Origin: Phalacrocorax aristotelis
Taxonomy: Eukaryota; Chordata; Aves; Suliformes; Phalacrocoracidae
Direction of reading: 5' to 3'
Length of the DNA stretch: 64,000 nt
Assembly: GCF_949628215.1 (NCBI RefSeq)
Contig: NC_134279.1
Location: 50,828,266 to 50,892,265 of the forward strand
Shown here: in pieces, positions 1 through 13,300 of the stretch
Layout of the letters: each line of letters starts with the position of its first letter
How positions within the stretch are numbered: the stretch's first letter is position 1
Position numbers and translations under genes: made by a program
The notes under the pieces: generated by a model
Seen by the model: the letters and a program-made list of their open reading frames with translations, nothing else
Told to the model about the DNA's origin: nothing
Databases searched by the model: none

Positions 1-3000
1 AGAAGGAGTATAAATATATACTGACACATTTTTAAGTTCAGCTCTGCCTAGCGTGGTGGGAAGGAAGTTGTCTGAATCATTCAGTCCCAGTTATACCACT
101 AGGGAAACCATGATGTCAGCACACTCTGCTCCATCTCCACACAACAGCATTCATTAATTACTGAAATATTCCCCAAGGAAAAAAATGTTTACAGCTGGGG
201 CTTGTAATTGACTACAGAGATGCCACAGGTTCTATGACTAGGTACATTGCGTATGTCTTTGCTCATCTGTGTTTGCATATGTATACTTTATATATAAGTA
301 TACGTTATACATACATGTACTCAACCTGATGACAAGAACAACATATTTACAGCTACTTTATCATGAGGTGAAGCTAAATTGTTAACTGGTAAGGAACAAT
401 GCAACATGTTTGGATATTGCACATAATTTCTCTTCATATTTTATAACATTTGCTCTTTTGAAGTTTTTCTTCAAAGAAAAATATCACCTAGACAACTTCC
501 TACCACTGGCACTGGATTTCGCATTTGACCTTCTTGTTCACTTCCTCTCCTGAACAATGTAATAACAGGCACCAATAAAAAGGTTGAATTGTTCCACTCC
601 TGTGGTTACTGTTCATCTGTCAGAGATGACACAATCGTTGAAAATGTGTCTTGCAAAATTCTTTGAAGTATCAGATGAAAGCTGGTGGTAAATCAAGGGT
701 ATTATTCGTATGATGGATTTGTGTGCACCACCTTTCTTCACACTGCTATTCATTTGCTCGAATAACAAGTATGATTCACAACCTATTATTCTTTTCTTCT
801 TTTGATACCTATAATGCAGTGAGCTGAACTGAGCAACAAGTGATGGAGATTGGAAGACTTTTTTTTTTCATGGCATCAAGACTTGTACTTTATCCCCTCT
901 AATCACCCACTTGCGTAACTTCAGGATAAGCGGAGCTAATGTCATTTGTTATGCTGAGAGAAATCTGTCTTTAATCAATACTGATTAATTTCATTAATCA
1001 ATATGAAAGACCGCTGAGAAACTGGAGGAGCTGTATCTGCTCCTAGGCTTAAGTCTGGTAAGTCTGGTGAACTCCTAAGTTTTTGCTGCCTCTGAAACAA
1101 ATACAAGACCTGAGACCCCAGGGAGAACTTGGAGTGCTTGTTTTAACCAAATAAGCTTATCTGAGTAAAATGTTTTGCTGGATGCAGACTGTGACTGGGA
1201 GTGGAAGAAGCCCATTTGAGTTCAGAGCTGCAAGCACTGAAAAGGTAGAGGACGTGATTCTGGTAAAGTTACAAAGTTTGTTTTGTTACTTATGTGGTAC
1301 TAGTATTAAAGGTAACATGATCAGTGATTCAAATAGAAGAGGGAAAGGCTTATTTGGAACATTTCCTATCTACAGCAGTACAAACAGATGCACATTCTTT
1401 AATGATGCTTTTTCACATTCTTGAGGACCTCTGTAGAACTTGGGCAAAGAATTTGTCCTTCAGAGTTGATCCATGACTGTAGCCACTTATGCAGGAGGAA
1501 TAAACACTCTATAGGGGAAAAAGCATTGAGTCTTGGCTTTAAGTGCAAATATGGAGAAGCCTCCTCAGTATGTTAACTTTCTCAGCACTGTCTTTCTAAT
1601 CTTCCAAATTAAGTTTGCTTGGTTTAGTATATAAATGCATTTACAATATGGATCTTTTTGCACGTAGTAATCAAAACACTGTTTCAGCCCTCTTAAGTGC
1701 TTAGTGAACTTTATGTGCACACAAACAGAAAAATGTATGTATTTTTGGACTATACATTTGTGTATATCTAAGTTTGCATTATAATTTCATATTCTTTGGC
1801 TGATCTTGACATTTGTTAAAATGTTGATGCACAAGACACAATATAGTAAGCATACTAAATACATGAAAACTGCAAAGAGAAACGAAGTCGAAGAGACTGC
1901 AGAGAGCTGCCAGCTGCCACAGGAAGCTCATCAAAAGCTGCCCTGTGGTGTATATATACTGTACTGTAACCTGTAGTGTAAATACTCCCAAAAGAGAGTT
2001 TTTATCCTGGCAAATTGAAGGCTGATGGGAGATATGATTGCAGCATATATTTCAAAGTGTAAGTTTCAGGGAGAGAGAGAAAACGTTTAGATTGGCAAAA
2101 GAAGATGTTGGCACAAGAAGCCCATGAATATGTGGGCTGGGACATATGAGTCAGTATCTAATTCTTTATAGGAGTGGTGTGGAGGGGGGAAATAAAGTAA
2201 CTGGTTTTAAAATGGAGCTGGCTGAATTTATGAAGAAGATCATAAAATGGAGTAGTTCACAATAGCTGGGGATTAAACATAATGATCCAGAAGGTCCCCT
2301 TCAGTCCTTTGCCTTTCTGAAAGGGTGAATATATTTTTAATTACTAAAGCAGTTTTGGAGAGCACTGTCTATGTTTGTAACATTTCCTGGGAAACAGGCC
2401 TGAGCACAAGGATTTAGAGACAATGTGTATTTTTATTTTTTATGTATGCTTTTTATAAGAATGAACACACATGGATTGGATTTATTTCCCAATAGAAAGA
2501 GTGCAAGAAAAAGGGATTATGTTAATACTACCCGAAGAAGCAAGACATCCAACACAGAACAGAACTAAACTAGTTATAACAACACTATAACTATTGGGAT
2601 TAGCAGCTTGACTCTAAATGCTATTTAAGACATAGAACTTAGCACTCTTGAAAGTGACGGTTGGACACTGGCTGTACTGGTCTAAAAGCAGTTCTTTGCA
2701 GTGTAATTTGATTCATCACTTTTCACTGTCAGAACTAATATAGAGCATGACCTATTAATCCTGGTGTTAAAGGCTTTCCAGTTCCAAGCCTTGTGGTATT
2801 CAGTTTGCTTAAAAATAGCAGATTTCTAGAGCAAAAGCTAATGGCAATAGCTAAGGTGCAGTTTGTAGTCAGGCAGCTATTGTGATACCACTAATAAATG
2901 TCTGCAGATGTGCAGGTCAGAAAGGGTACAACCCTCTCACTCTAACTTCTGACTTCTCCTTTTCCTAAGAAATCCTGAATTTGTGCAATTTCCATAAAAC

Positions 3001-6000
3001 TAGAAACTGCATTCAAGATAGATACTTCAGGCTACATGATACAACACAAGTCCCCGCAAACAGATTAATATAAGCAGCTTTTTGGTCACTGGAGCACAAA
3101 AGCTCGGAGTTATCCCTCTGGAGGAGTATTTCAGAACCTCACTGCTCTGATGTTTGGCGATATTCCTGTTTCAAACTCAGGTTGAAACAATTTATACTAA
3201 TTTTTTTTGAGTGCCAATACTATCTTCTAGTTTGAATAACTTTCCCCTTCTCTGTCCTCCTCAAATATGTTGCAGGAAATAAACATATTCTCTCTCCACT
3301 TTCATTTTGCTGGCTCAATATGCAAAAAGCTTTTAGTCTTCTCTTGAGTTCTTCGTATCCCTCATCAAACTAGTAGCCTTTTATTACACCTATTAAAGGT
3401 TTATTGAAAATGGATGAACAAAACTGTAGACAGTTTCATATAGGAGGTCACTTTGTACAGGACACTAATACTTCATATATTTTTATGTGGAATTCAAACC
3501 GGGATTGCATTGGCTTTTTTGTGTCTGAACTACAGTTTCTAGAAGTTGATTTAATCATTTTACATGCCATTTCAGATTTGCAGAAAATTTCTCATATATT
3601 ATCAACTGCTGGCTTGTGGAAGTATGAAAAATGGAGGGTGGTTAAATCTTTGTGTCTTTTATTCAAGCAGGAGGACCTTAAGACAAGGGCATGATTGAAG
3701 CCTAAATTAAGACAAGATTTCTCCCCTCTAAGGCAAGAAATTATGAGTGCATGCTAAAATAATGGAAGAAGAGTTCAAACTGTTAATACTGAACCTTCAG
3801 TACAAGAGAACTTCAGAAATTTGGAAGGGAAACATTACAGAAAGCCTGACTAGTGGTAGGTGAAAAAGAAACGGGATTTCATAGTGGAGACATTAAGCTT
3901 TAACTCTGGCACCACTCAAGTGAAAGGGAAACTAGCTGCAGTAGAGAGAGAAAGAAAGAGAAGTATATCATTTGGTTTAAAAAAGTAACTGTGTTCAGGA
4001 AGAGAGGTGTTGGTTTGCTCCAAGGAATGTTACTGGAGTCAAAATAATGCTCAGCCATGGTGAGGAAGGAGAGGCAGGAAATACAGACAGCAATGTGATC
4101 TATATCTACAGATCCCTGATGCTACGTGAAGTAAAGACTTGTTAGCTTCGGAATCCTTACAGTTGTGTTTATCTACTTTAACTGTTAAGTACCACTAAAT
4201 AGTTGAACTGTAAATCCTGAATCCTCCAGGACTGTAGCTGTAGGAAAAGGTGTACCTCAGGTACTGGAGAATCTGAAAAGTCACTGGTCCTATGTGGAGC
4301 AGTACTCTCAGAAATGGATTATAAGAAAACGAGCCCACACCCAGGAAATGTGTGAGAGGGTGGGGAGAGGAGAGGACGGGGAGAGGAGAGGACAAGTGAA
4401 AAAAAATGAAAATAAGACAGCATCTGACTGAGCCAGTGGAATCTGTGAATGTCAGTGGGTCTCACATGCAGAAACATGATGAGTACCCAGCCAAAAGCCC
4501 TCAGGGTTGTATGACACTTAGTGATGTTTAAGAAATAAGCTAAGATGCTATAAAGGTTTATTAACATTTATAGAAATTGCCCCTAATGTGCAGGAGACTA
4601 ACATTGATAGCCATGTATTAAAAAGCCATAAACTGGGATTTTTTCATGGCCCTCTGAGAGCACAAAGAATAATTCTGCTTGAGATTGTACATTTACAATC
4701 TTGGCCGTCCAGTGTGATGCTTCTGTATTCCTGCTGTCATCCCACAGTGACAGGATTTCAGGGGGTTCAGTGGTAGAGGTCACATGTTTGTGGCCATGTT
4801 TCTTCTAGTAACTTCTTGCCAAATAGCATCAAGCTAGATTTCAAACTCTCTCAAGTTCAGGAGTGTACTGACCAAGTAAATTCCAAACACTTACTCTTAG
4901 TGGTAATCAACAACCTATCCCATACCAAACTATCTATAATGTCTAACACTGAAATGCATAAATTTTATTTTGACCATTCTCTGTCAGTGAAAAGGAGGCA
5001 TTATGTCAGCACCAAAAACATTTGCATTCAAGAATTTGGCAAAATTTCCTTGCCAAGTGCCAGCTGTTTACCCACATCACTAGATCAGCACTTTCTTGTC
5101 TTGTGACACCTGGATAGCAGCCAGCTCTCTGGGTGTAAATTTGCAGTAAGCCTTAAAGTTCATAGTAGCTGATTAATTATGGTTGTATTTCTGTAAGAAG
5201 TTCCTGCTTTGTGAATACAAAGTGTGGCTTTTCCTACTTCAGAAACATTTGTAGCATCTCTGCTGTGCAGATTCTCTGGTATCTAGTAGAAGTTGTGCTC
5301 ACATTGCAGCTCGTTATACAGGTGAGGCTCTCACTTCCTCTACCCAGCAGCCAAAACTTCTGCGAACCAAATTATTTTTCAGAGCTCTGCCTTTTCATGC
5401 CTGTCTCCCCCTCCCAAATCCTATTACCACATTCACTGCCTTGAGATGTTAGTGAGGAAAACAGACTGCCTTTGAAAATCCGACCAGGTGCATTTCCTGC
5501 CCATTATACTTTTTCTAAGTCTCCAGTTTTATGGGAAAAATCTACCGTCAGAGTACATAGAAATTTGCCAAAGAATCAAGAATGCTAAAAAATAGAATAG
5601 AATAAAAAGCTAACGAAAATTTAAGACTTTCTGTATTGCTAGGCACACTTCCAACACATCAGTGTATTCAGTGTGGACTTTCCCATGCCCGGTATAGAAG
5701 CCAGAAGTGTTACTGCACATTAATAGTTAGCCTCTACAAGCTGTGTCAGTCCCCTTGTCCGCAGGGACTGATGCTCACATACGGGGGTGGGGGCGGATCT
5801 GGCAGTGCAATGTGGGAGCCAGCTCCTCTCAGGGAAATCTGAAAGTGGCGAAGGTCATCCAAAAGTGGCTCAGACTGTCACTGTCACTCCAGCTTGCAAG
5901 TGTAGCTTCCCACTGAATTTGATGCCAAGTCTTGCCTAGCTTGTTATCAGAATACTTTCATAGGAGTGTGATTTAGCAATGTCACGAGAGGTGGGTGGAT

Positions 6001-9000
6001 GTTATTCCTCTTTTAACCTACAGGGGACAGTACGTGGGATATTCCCTCTGCAGAACTACAGGCTTCTAACCTAGCTAGTCGTCTTCTGGATTCTCCAGAG
6101 CGTCAGTCAGAGCAGCAGTGTAATTTAGATGCACTGAATGAATCCTCCAGCCTGCGTTGAGTTCTTGTGGAGCTTTACAACTTGGCCCCTGAAGTCCTGG
6201 GCCTAATGTGGGCTTGTGTGAAGTGTGGCATGGAACGATTTGCTGCAAGTTAAGAATTAATGAAAATAAATCAATTTCTCCTTTGTCATCTTCTTTCTTT
6301 TTTGGAAAGGAAAAAGTGTTGGAGTGACAACAGAAGCAAAAGAGTTTTGACTGCTGACCCACCCCATCTCTCACGTTGTAAGGATACAAAAAGAAGTTAA
6401 TTGTTTTTCTGACTCATAACATGCAAAGACTGAAGAATGACGTTCAGTCACTGAGCACTGGCTGTAAGAGGTATTCGGTAAAACCTGCTAGTAAAAAGGT
6501 ACAGTTGTCGAAGATTGTATGTATCACAATACTGAAGCTACCAACCTAGAAATTTTCATTCATGGGATAGACGCACTAATTGCAAACGTATTCGAGAGAA
6601 TCAAAAATGCCTCTTATTTAGGATTCAATCTTGTAAGGTGCTGCACACCCCCTGGAAAGTGCTGACCCACTTTAAACCTCCCATTTAAAGCCCCTTGAGT
6701 CTGGGTGAGTTCAGTATGTTGCAGCATTAGAGTCTTAATCGAGAAATAATATCTTCCATTGAAAGGGAAAGAGTAGTTTAGGGTGAAGGAGGGTGTGGGA
6801 TTGTTCAGAGAAGGGAAGACTTGCAGCTGCTTTATACAATGTATCATCCAGCAACAATAACAGAAACATATTTTCTATTCTTAGCACTACTTACATAGTG
6901 CTAAAAACATAGGGGTTTTGTTTTTGTTTTTGTTTTTTTAAATACAGCTTGGAAGAGACTTTGGTGTACTCTCTCCCAGCAACACTCTGATGCATTTGTT
7001 AGGACTCCTTCTGCTGAATAGGAGCCTTCATCCTGTTCTCATTTGCACCCTCCAAATAAGGCTAATTTTAGCAAGAAATTTTTAAAAAGAGGGCTCAGAC
7101 TTGCTGCTATTTACCTCTATACCAGAGGTTACGTTCAAGAGAGGAAAGAGTGGCAGAAAACACCTGAAAAAAATAGCTATTTTTTACCATTTTTCTCTTT
7201 TTAAAAACTAGGAACATCTTAAATTGTACATATCAGAAAAGTCCCACAGATAAAATGCAGCTACTTCACAACTGCTGCCAGTAAGAACAAGCATGTGAAA
7301 ATTCCTGTGCCTTAAACTGCCTTGTTAAATGTAAATTAAAAAAACAACAATGCTCATAGCATTCAGAGTACTAGATAATGCACTTTACAAAATGGGGAAA
7401 CAAAATATAGTTTTGTTATTCTTTTGATATACTAACTGGTTATCTCTGACTACCACATTCTCCATCCTTTGAGAGATAAGACAGCTGTAAATTCTCAGGG
7501 GAAAAAAATCATAATGTGTACCAGGCTCCAACAAATATCTAGCACTGAAATCTGTTGAAAAACCTGTAGGTGGAAATCTGGATTTCATTCAATGTTGTGA
7601 AATCAGCTTCTTGGGTGGAATCCTGGGCCTGTTAAATTCGGTGGGAGTTTTGTAGACGGAGAGCGTACTTCCATTTTCTTTATAGCATGTAAAATACCTA
7701 CTCCAAGGTCTACAGTTACCAAGGTGATGTAAGAGATGTAAAACCGTAGTATGCTTGTAAGAGGAGAACTATGGACAAGATTGTGAGAAGCACTCTCTGC
7801 TATAACCTTGTTACACCCTGGAGCAGAAAAGCTGTATGTCTCCTTGCCGGCTTTTGCTCAAACCTGTGGAACAACAATGTTTGGTAGGTTGACTTTCCAC
7901 AGTAATTTTTGGAGCAGGGCTTGGCCTCGGGCAGTATGATTTACATATATCTAATTGGACGTTTTATTGCTGGGCAATGCTACCTTAGCGTACCTTTTTT
8001 CTGAAGACTTCTAGTGCTTGCGCCTTTGCCGCCATGATAGCAGTGCATCATCTTAGTTTTTGCAACTTGACTCCTCTGTTCATTTGGTGAAGAGGGAGGG
8101 GTCAGACTTTTCATCTGCAGAGGGTTACTGTCTCAGAAATCAGTTAATCCTGTAATTTGTTTCTAGTTAATAATACAAAAGACATTTAGGAAAAGAAGAA
8201 CCTGACTGTACAACTTCTAAGTACCCATTAAGCTGTCCAGATGACAGACAGAATTCCTAATCCCTTCAATATATATCAACAAAGAGGATAAAACAGAGAA
8301 GAATCTGGCACCCACAAGTGGACTTCTTAAAGGTCTGAAAAAATCCAACCTTCTACTCTAGTTTACTTTGTAATTTACTTTCTCATGTTAATAGTAATGT
8401 ATTGGATCATATAGCAAATAGAGTTAATTGATGAATTATTAGTGTAATGAATGCTGGAAAAATCAGTTTATGATGGAAGCCCATGTAGATTGTGAATATT
8501 TTATTTTATAGAAATGATGGGGCACAGAGTTTATTATTTTCTATGCCTACAGTTATTGCCATATCAAAATCTAATGAAGGTCACTGTTGTGAGGGGGAAC
8601 CACATGTGATTTAACAACTGGAAAATTACACAAGGTTCTAAATTACACAGACCTTGGATTTCTACTCTACTAAATCCACATCACATATTTCTATTTAAAT
8701 AAGCCCTCAAGGGCTTTCTTTGACTGACTTTTTTTTAACTGGGAAACATACTGTTGTAATATATTTGCTAATATCAAATACGGAAAGAGATTCAGACAAC
8801 AGAAATGAAGACTTTATGTAGTTTCAGTCTGCTGATCATACCTCCCACTTACCTTTTCCTATCGGTTACTAAAACTTATGTTTTGATGGTCCCATTAAAA
8901 TGGTCACAAAAAAGTCACAATGACATATTATCTTTCACAGTACAAATATACTTCGGTGTTAATAAGTGACAACCTAGCAAAAACATCATGGCTTCCCAAA

Positions 9001-9700
9001 AAGTGCATTTCTGCACTGTTTAATCAACTCAGTTAAGTCTTGGGCAAATCAATGGAGGGCCCCCCTTATCTTTCTAAATTTAACAAATCTTTTACTGTCA
9101 TGCTAAAAAAGTTCACTTCTGAAAAGAGACCTTTGGGATCTTTCAAGATTCACTTCAAATAAATGTTTAACCATAGGATATCTGGAGCTTTTTCCCTAAA
9201 AGATTATTTTCTGAGGTTTGTGGCTCTTATAAATTCCATGTACCAGGAATATTTCTTATTGCCTCTGTATTTCTTTCATCTAGTTCACCTTTCTTTTGTC
9301 CATTTCTGCATTACACTGAGAAGAGAAACCAAAGCCAAACAAACAAAATGACTATTCTTTTCCACAAATACAGAATTAAGGATGAAATTTTTGAAAGTCA
9401 CTGGAATATGAAATAAATTTGCTCTTTTGCTTTGGGAAATATATCAATAAAGGGCTTGACCGACAAAAAGTAAGTGCCTTGCCAAGAAAAGAGAACACCA
9501 AAAGCCAAAACGTCTAGAAGAGATGTTACCTTGAATCCGGGTATTTTCTTCCATGATTCTGCAAACACTTGCTGAACTCTTCCTCTTGCAAAATACAACA
9601 GTAAGATTAAGACTTCAAATAATTCAATTAAATATAAATATTTTCTAAGATCATAGAGACTGTAATACAGAAGCTATGCTTGTACTCTTGGAGGTTTAGA
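1..9700. other. Intergenic DNA, no gene recognised
   Basis: This AT-rich stretch has no coding region I can support. Every open frame is short (about 100 codons or less), none resembles a known family, and none has neighbouring exons with matching splice phases. I saw no RNA gene and no recognisable transposon end. Small simple tracts include a perfect 16-bp tandem duplication at 4362-4393 and a (GTTTTT)n-like tract near 6911-6938. By synteny recalled from human 8p22 this should be the gap between MTMR7 and SLC7A2, but I could find no SLC7A2 exon on the - strand. Distal enhancers cannot be judged from one sequence. Confidence 0.6.
4362..4393. repeat. Perfect 16-bp tandem duplication, purine-rich
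   Basis: The unit GGGGAGAGGAGAGGAC occurs twice in direct contact (4362-4377 and 4378-4393) with no mismatch. It is nearly all purine on the + strand. The exact identity suggests a recent slippage event or an active variable-number site. No gene is nearby. Confidence 0.85.
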
Positions 9701-12700
9701 GAAATCGTTCTCTGAAATTTATTTTCTATGTAACAATGTGTAATGAACAGTACAGACAGACATTTCTGAAGTTCAACATATGTGAAACAACAAGGCAGAG
9801 GATCTGTTCCCTGAACACCAGCCCATTAAAGTACTTCTGCCTTGTCAATTTGGCAATTTGTTTTGCTCTTTCTTCCTCCCTCTTCCCCTGCCCATCAGGT
9901 GTAGTCAGAGACAGTAGAGCTAGAGCCACCTCAGACTTACTGTGGGACTGCTGGGAGGAAAATTCTGTAGTGGAGCACTCCTCGACAGTGGAGAAACATG
10001 TATTGCCAAGTGCTATTCCCTTCCCCTCTGAAACAAGCCCAACATTTTCCTCAAGCATTCTGTTCTCAGGAGACCCCTGAGATGCCATCATTCCTCCTGA
10101 GAACCACCAAAGAGTATGCCAAAAAACTTTAAGTTCTGCATCCCAGAGAGCAGCCATTTCAGGATTTGGCCCTTATCTTTACTATGCTGTTCATTATCCG
10201 TGAGAAAGATGATGCCTATGGGACACAGAAGAGTGACCTGGGGACTAGAAAAAAAACTCACATGGTTACTCAGTTATGTTAAGAAAGGGCTGAAGATGTT
10301 GTTGACAGGAGGCAAAGCTTTCCACTTTTTGGGTATGTCAGGCTCACCAAGGGGTTCTGATTCACACTGAAGAAGACAAAGGCAGGTCAGGAATCATAGC
10401 AGGTATCCTGGGTCAGCTTGTCATATCTGCAATAAGGAAGACACTACATCAGAGGGTTTATCGCCTGATCTTTATGTGAGGGTCCAGGCTGACAACTCTG
10501 GCCCACCTGGTTTACCTTCAACTTTGAAAGGCTATCACAGCAGTTGAATCATTAATTTCCCCCACAGCCACTGTCCCTGTGATGTGAAGAAGGACAGAAA
10601 AGGGGAAGACAGGCACCCTTTGCTGGGCAGGTCATGAATACCTCAAGCAGCTTCCAGGACTAGCTCTTTTATATACATCATGTTGTCGTAAGAGAACAAG
10701 AGTCTTTAATGGCAGTTCCCTGTGCTTTATCGAGCACTGTCATCTTGCCTTTGTGGCAACTATGGATGAAGTTTATAGTCACACTGGAAATTTCCTAATG
10801 AAAAATGGTCCATATAGGCATGCATGTGTACCCCCCACCCCGAGCACGTGCTTCCTCCGCCAAAGTGACACTGCACCTTGGGATTATGGAAAACAGGTTC
10901 TCATAAATAGAAAAAAGCCACACCAGTTACAACTGGAAAGAATGCCATGTGTTCTACTTACGAGTAAAAACATGGTGAAGTAACATTTGCAACACCTCTC
11001 CTTCTTTTCAGCTCTGTTTTCACTAACATTTCCTGATCACACTGGGGGTTTAAGTCAGGGGTATCTTTCCCCATAGACCTACAGGCAAGGAAAACATCTG
11101 CCCGCAGTTCAGTCATACTGGCAAGCTGCACCATACAAAGCTGGGTCACTCAAAGATTGTCAGAGTCCTTGTATCATTGACAGTTCAGCAGAAAAAAAGG
11201 CTGAGCACTTCATGTAGCTTCTAGCGTCTGCATGAGTGCTGTTCAGTTGCTGTTTGACACGGCAGGGGTGGAATCGTCCAGACAGCACCCATATAGATTT
11301 ACAGAAGGAAGGACCTCAAATAAAAGAAGGAGCAGGCCCTATGGAAACAGACCATGTTTGTTAGGGAAATGGTCCATCTCTACCAGTGTGTACACTGATG
11401 GGATGAAAATTTAAGTGTGGTGACTCATGATGAAGATTCACACAGAAGCCAAAGAGAAGGAGACAAGGCAAGAGATCAAGGCCATTATGGAGGCGACACA
11501 TGAGCTTCATGACCCTGCAGGTTAAGGCACATCAGGTTCAGTTTCCTAATCTGGTCTCTTGTTAGCCTTCCTCTTGGGTCAGCCACCAGACCCTTCAGGC
11601 CCTCAAGAGTCTAGCTACAGCTTCACCACAAGCTCCTAATCCCACACCAGCTGGGGAGGAGGCAATGCCAGAGCATGCACTCCACAGCCCAAACTGAGTG
11701 AAGAACAGCTGTTTGGAAGCCACATAGGACATAACACTTAGTTAAATCCTTTTGAGAAGAAAGTTTCTGTTTTCCTTTTTCTGTTCATTGGACACATAGG
11801 CCTTTGTTTATTTTACTTGGCCATTTTAGTTCCACCTTTCTTTAATTCTGCTGACTACACTAATATTTAATATGGTATTACATTCCCGACACTGCTTGCT
11901 GGCCATGTTGGCCAAGGTATTGCTATGCAAGTACCAAACATCGTAAAGCTTTATTTTGTGACTAAATTCTGCAGTACCATCTGCAGGAGAGTGTAAGGAC
12001 ATTTACCCTGCTTAGGCGTGCTTCTGGCCTAAGATTCAGCTGTGGGCAGCCCCTCAGCAAGAGATGTCTGAGGCTGATAAGCAGCAATAGATAAAGTGCA
12101 GCAGGCAGGTAGAATTTTGCTAGCATTGGACTAACAGCACCTACTTTATTCTTCAGAGTCCTCCAGCATAAAGTGCTGGAATAAATGCTCCCTTTTGGCT
12201 CCAGAGGAAGTTGGCCATAAGCTTGCAGGCTGTTTGAATACCCCTCTGTGGCAAGGAGACCTATGCTGCAAGTAGTGGTTAGCTCATTGGATGCTGATGT
12301 ACCCCAGAGGGAAGATGGTGCCAGCTTTTTTGTCTCCGAAAAATTAAAAATTTCAGAAGAGTTGCCATCACAAGCCTTTAAATGCATCAGTTAGGTGGGG
12401 ACAACATGGGTGAGAATGTAAATATTGCTGATTTTCCCACTGTGAATTTTGACAGTGACTGAAAGTCACCATGTTCTTGGGGACGCTGCCAATGCTGACC
12501 AAATGATAGTAGGAGCTGTCCATGATGATCACACCAACTATGACCACACTATCGTGGAAAGCAGCTGGCTAGCAACAAGCATGTCTGGGCAGTAGTGAAG
12601 GTCTACAAACTGATGTTCACCCTCTTTTCCAGAGATAAATGATGAGAAGGGAGTGTATTGGTACTGTATAGGCAGTACCTAGAAATAGAGGCATTCAGAT

Positions 12701-13300
12701 GTGAACCTTCATATCTGCAAGTTCTGCTCCTCTGATAATCAGTTTGACCTGCAATCATACACTCCCATTCCTAGCTTTATAGAGGCAAAAACTTTTCTGG
12801 CTCTGAGGAGACCACAGTGGACTCCAACCAAAGCCCAGACCAGGACCCAACATTCTACTGTTTAAGGAGTATTTCCTCAGCAGATTCTTCCAGCTGCACT
12901 AGCAGCAGTTTCTGCATGATGATCAAATCTGGATATGTGTTGGGGTCCCCTTTGGCATGGTCCAAAAGCAGCAGGCTAGTTGCCATGACCTGGCTTGCAA
13001 ACAGCACCAGCAAGCAGTAGCATCTCTGAGGCAGAGGGAAGGACTAGAAAGGATGAGACTCTGGGGTATTGCTCTTACGTAACCTAGGGATGTATAAAGT
13101 GCACGAGGCTGATGGCTGGCAAGCATAGCCACAGAGAGGTCTGCCCTGCGCAGGCACCAAGACCATGGAGTAGCTATTGAGCCAGTAGGATGTGAATGGT
13201 TCTCTTGAGACTTGTATGGACATAGATCACCATTAGAGATGTAAGCCGGCAAGTAACAGCTCGCTCAGTTCAGTGGTTCATGTAGTGGCACGCAGCAAAA
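9701..13300. other. Intergenic DNA, somewhat GC-richer, no gene supported
   Basis: This block reads as richer in G and C than its flanks and carries several open frames of 100-143 codons on both strands, for example on the - strand at 9726-10157, 11962-12387 and 12923-13252. Their translations show no domain, signal peptide or family motif I recognise. They overlap each other on opposite strands and lack splice partners, so I treat them as chance frames in sequence with fewer stop codons. A non-coding RNA or an untranslated exon of the neighbouring gene could hide here without being visible. Confidence 0.5.

Noticed and set aside
12400..12620. Possible GAPDH-like pseudogene on the + strand (a stretch reading roughly AANADQMIVGAVHDDHTNYD)
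   Set aside because: The resemblance to the catalytic region of GAPDH covers few residues, needs gaps, and does not continue on either side. Chance similarity is more likely; a translated search would settle it.
12860..13020. Peptide-precursor-like frame on the - strand
   Set aside because: It has no clear start, signal peptide cleavage site, dibasic sites or cysteines, and no recognised family, so I did not call it as a gene.
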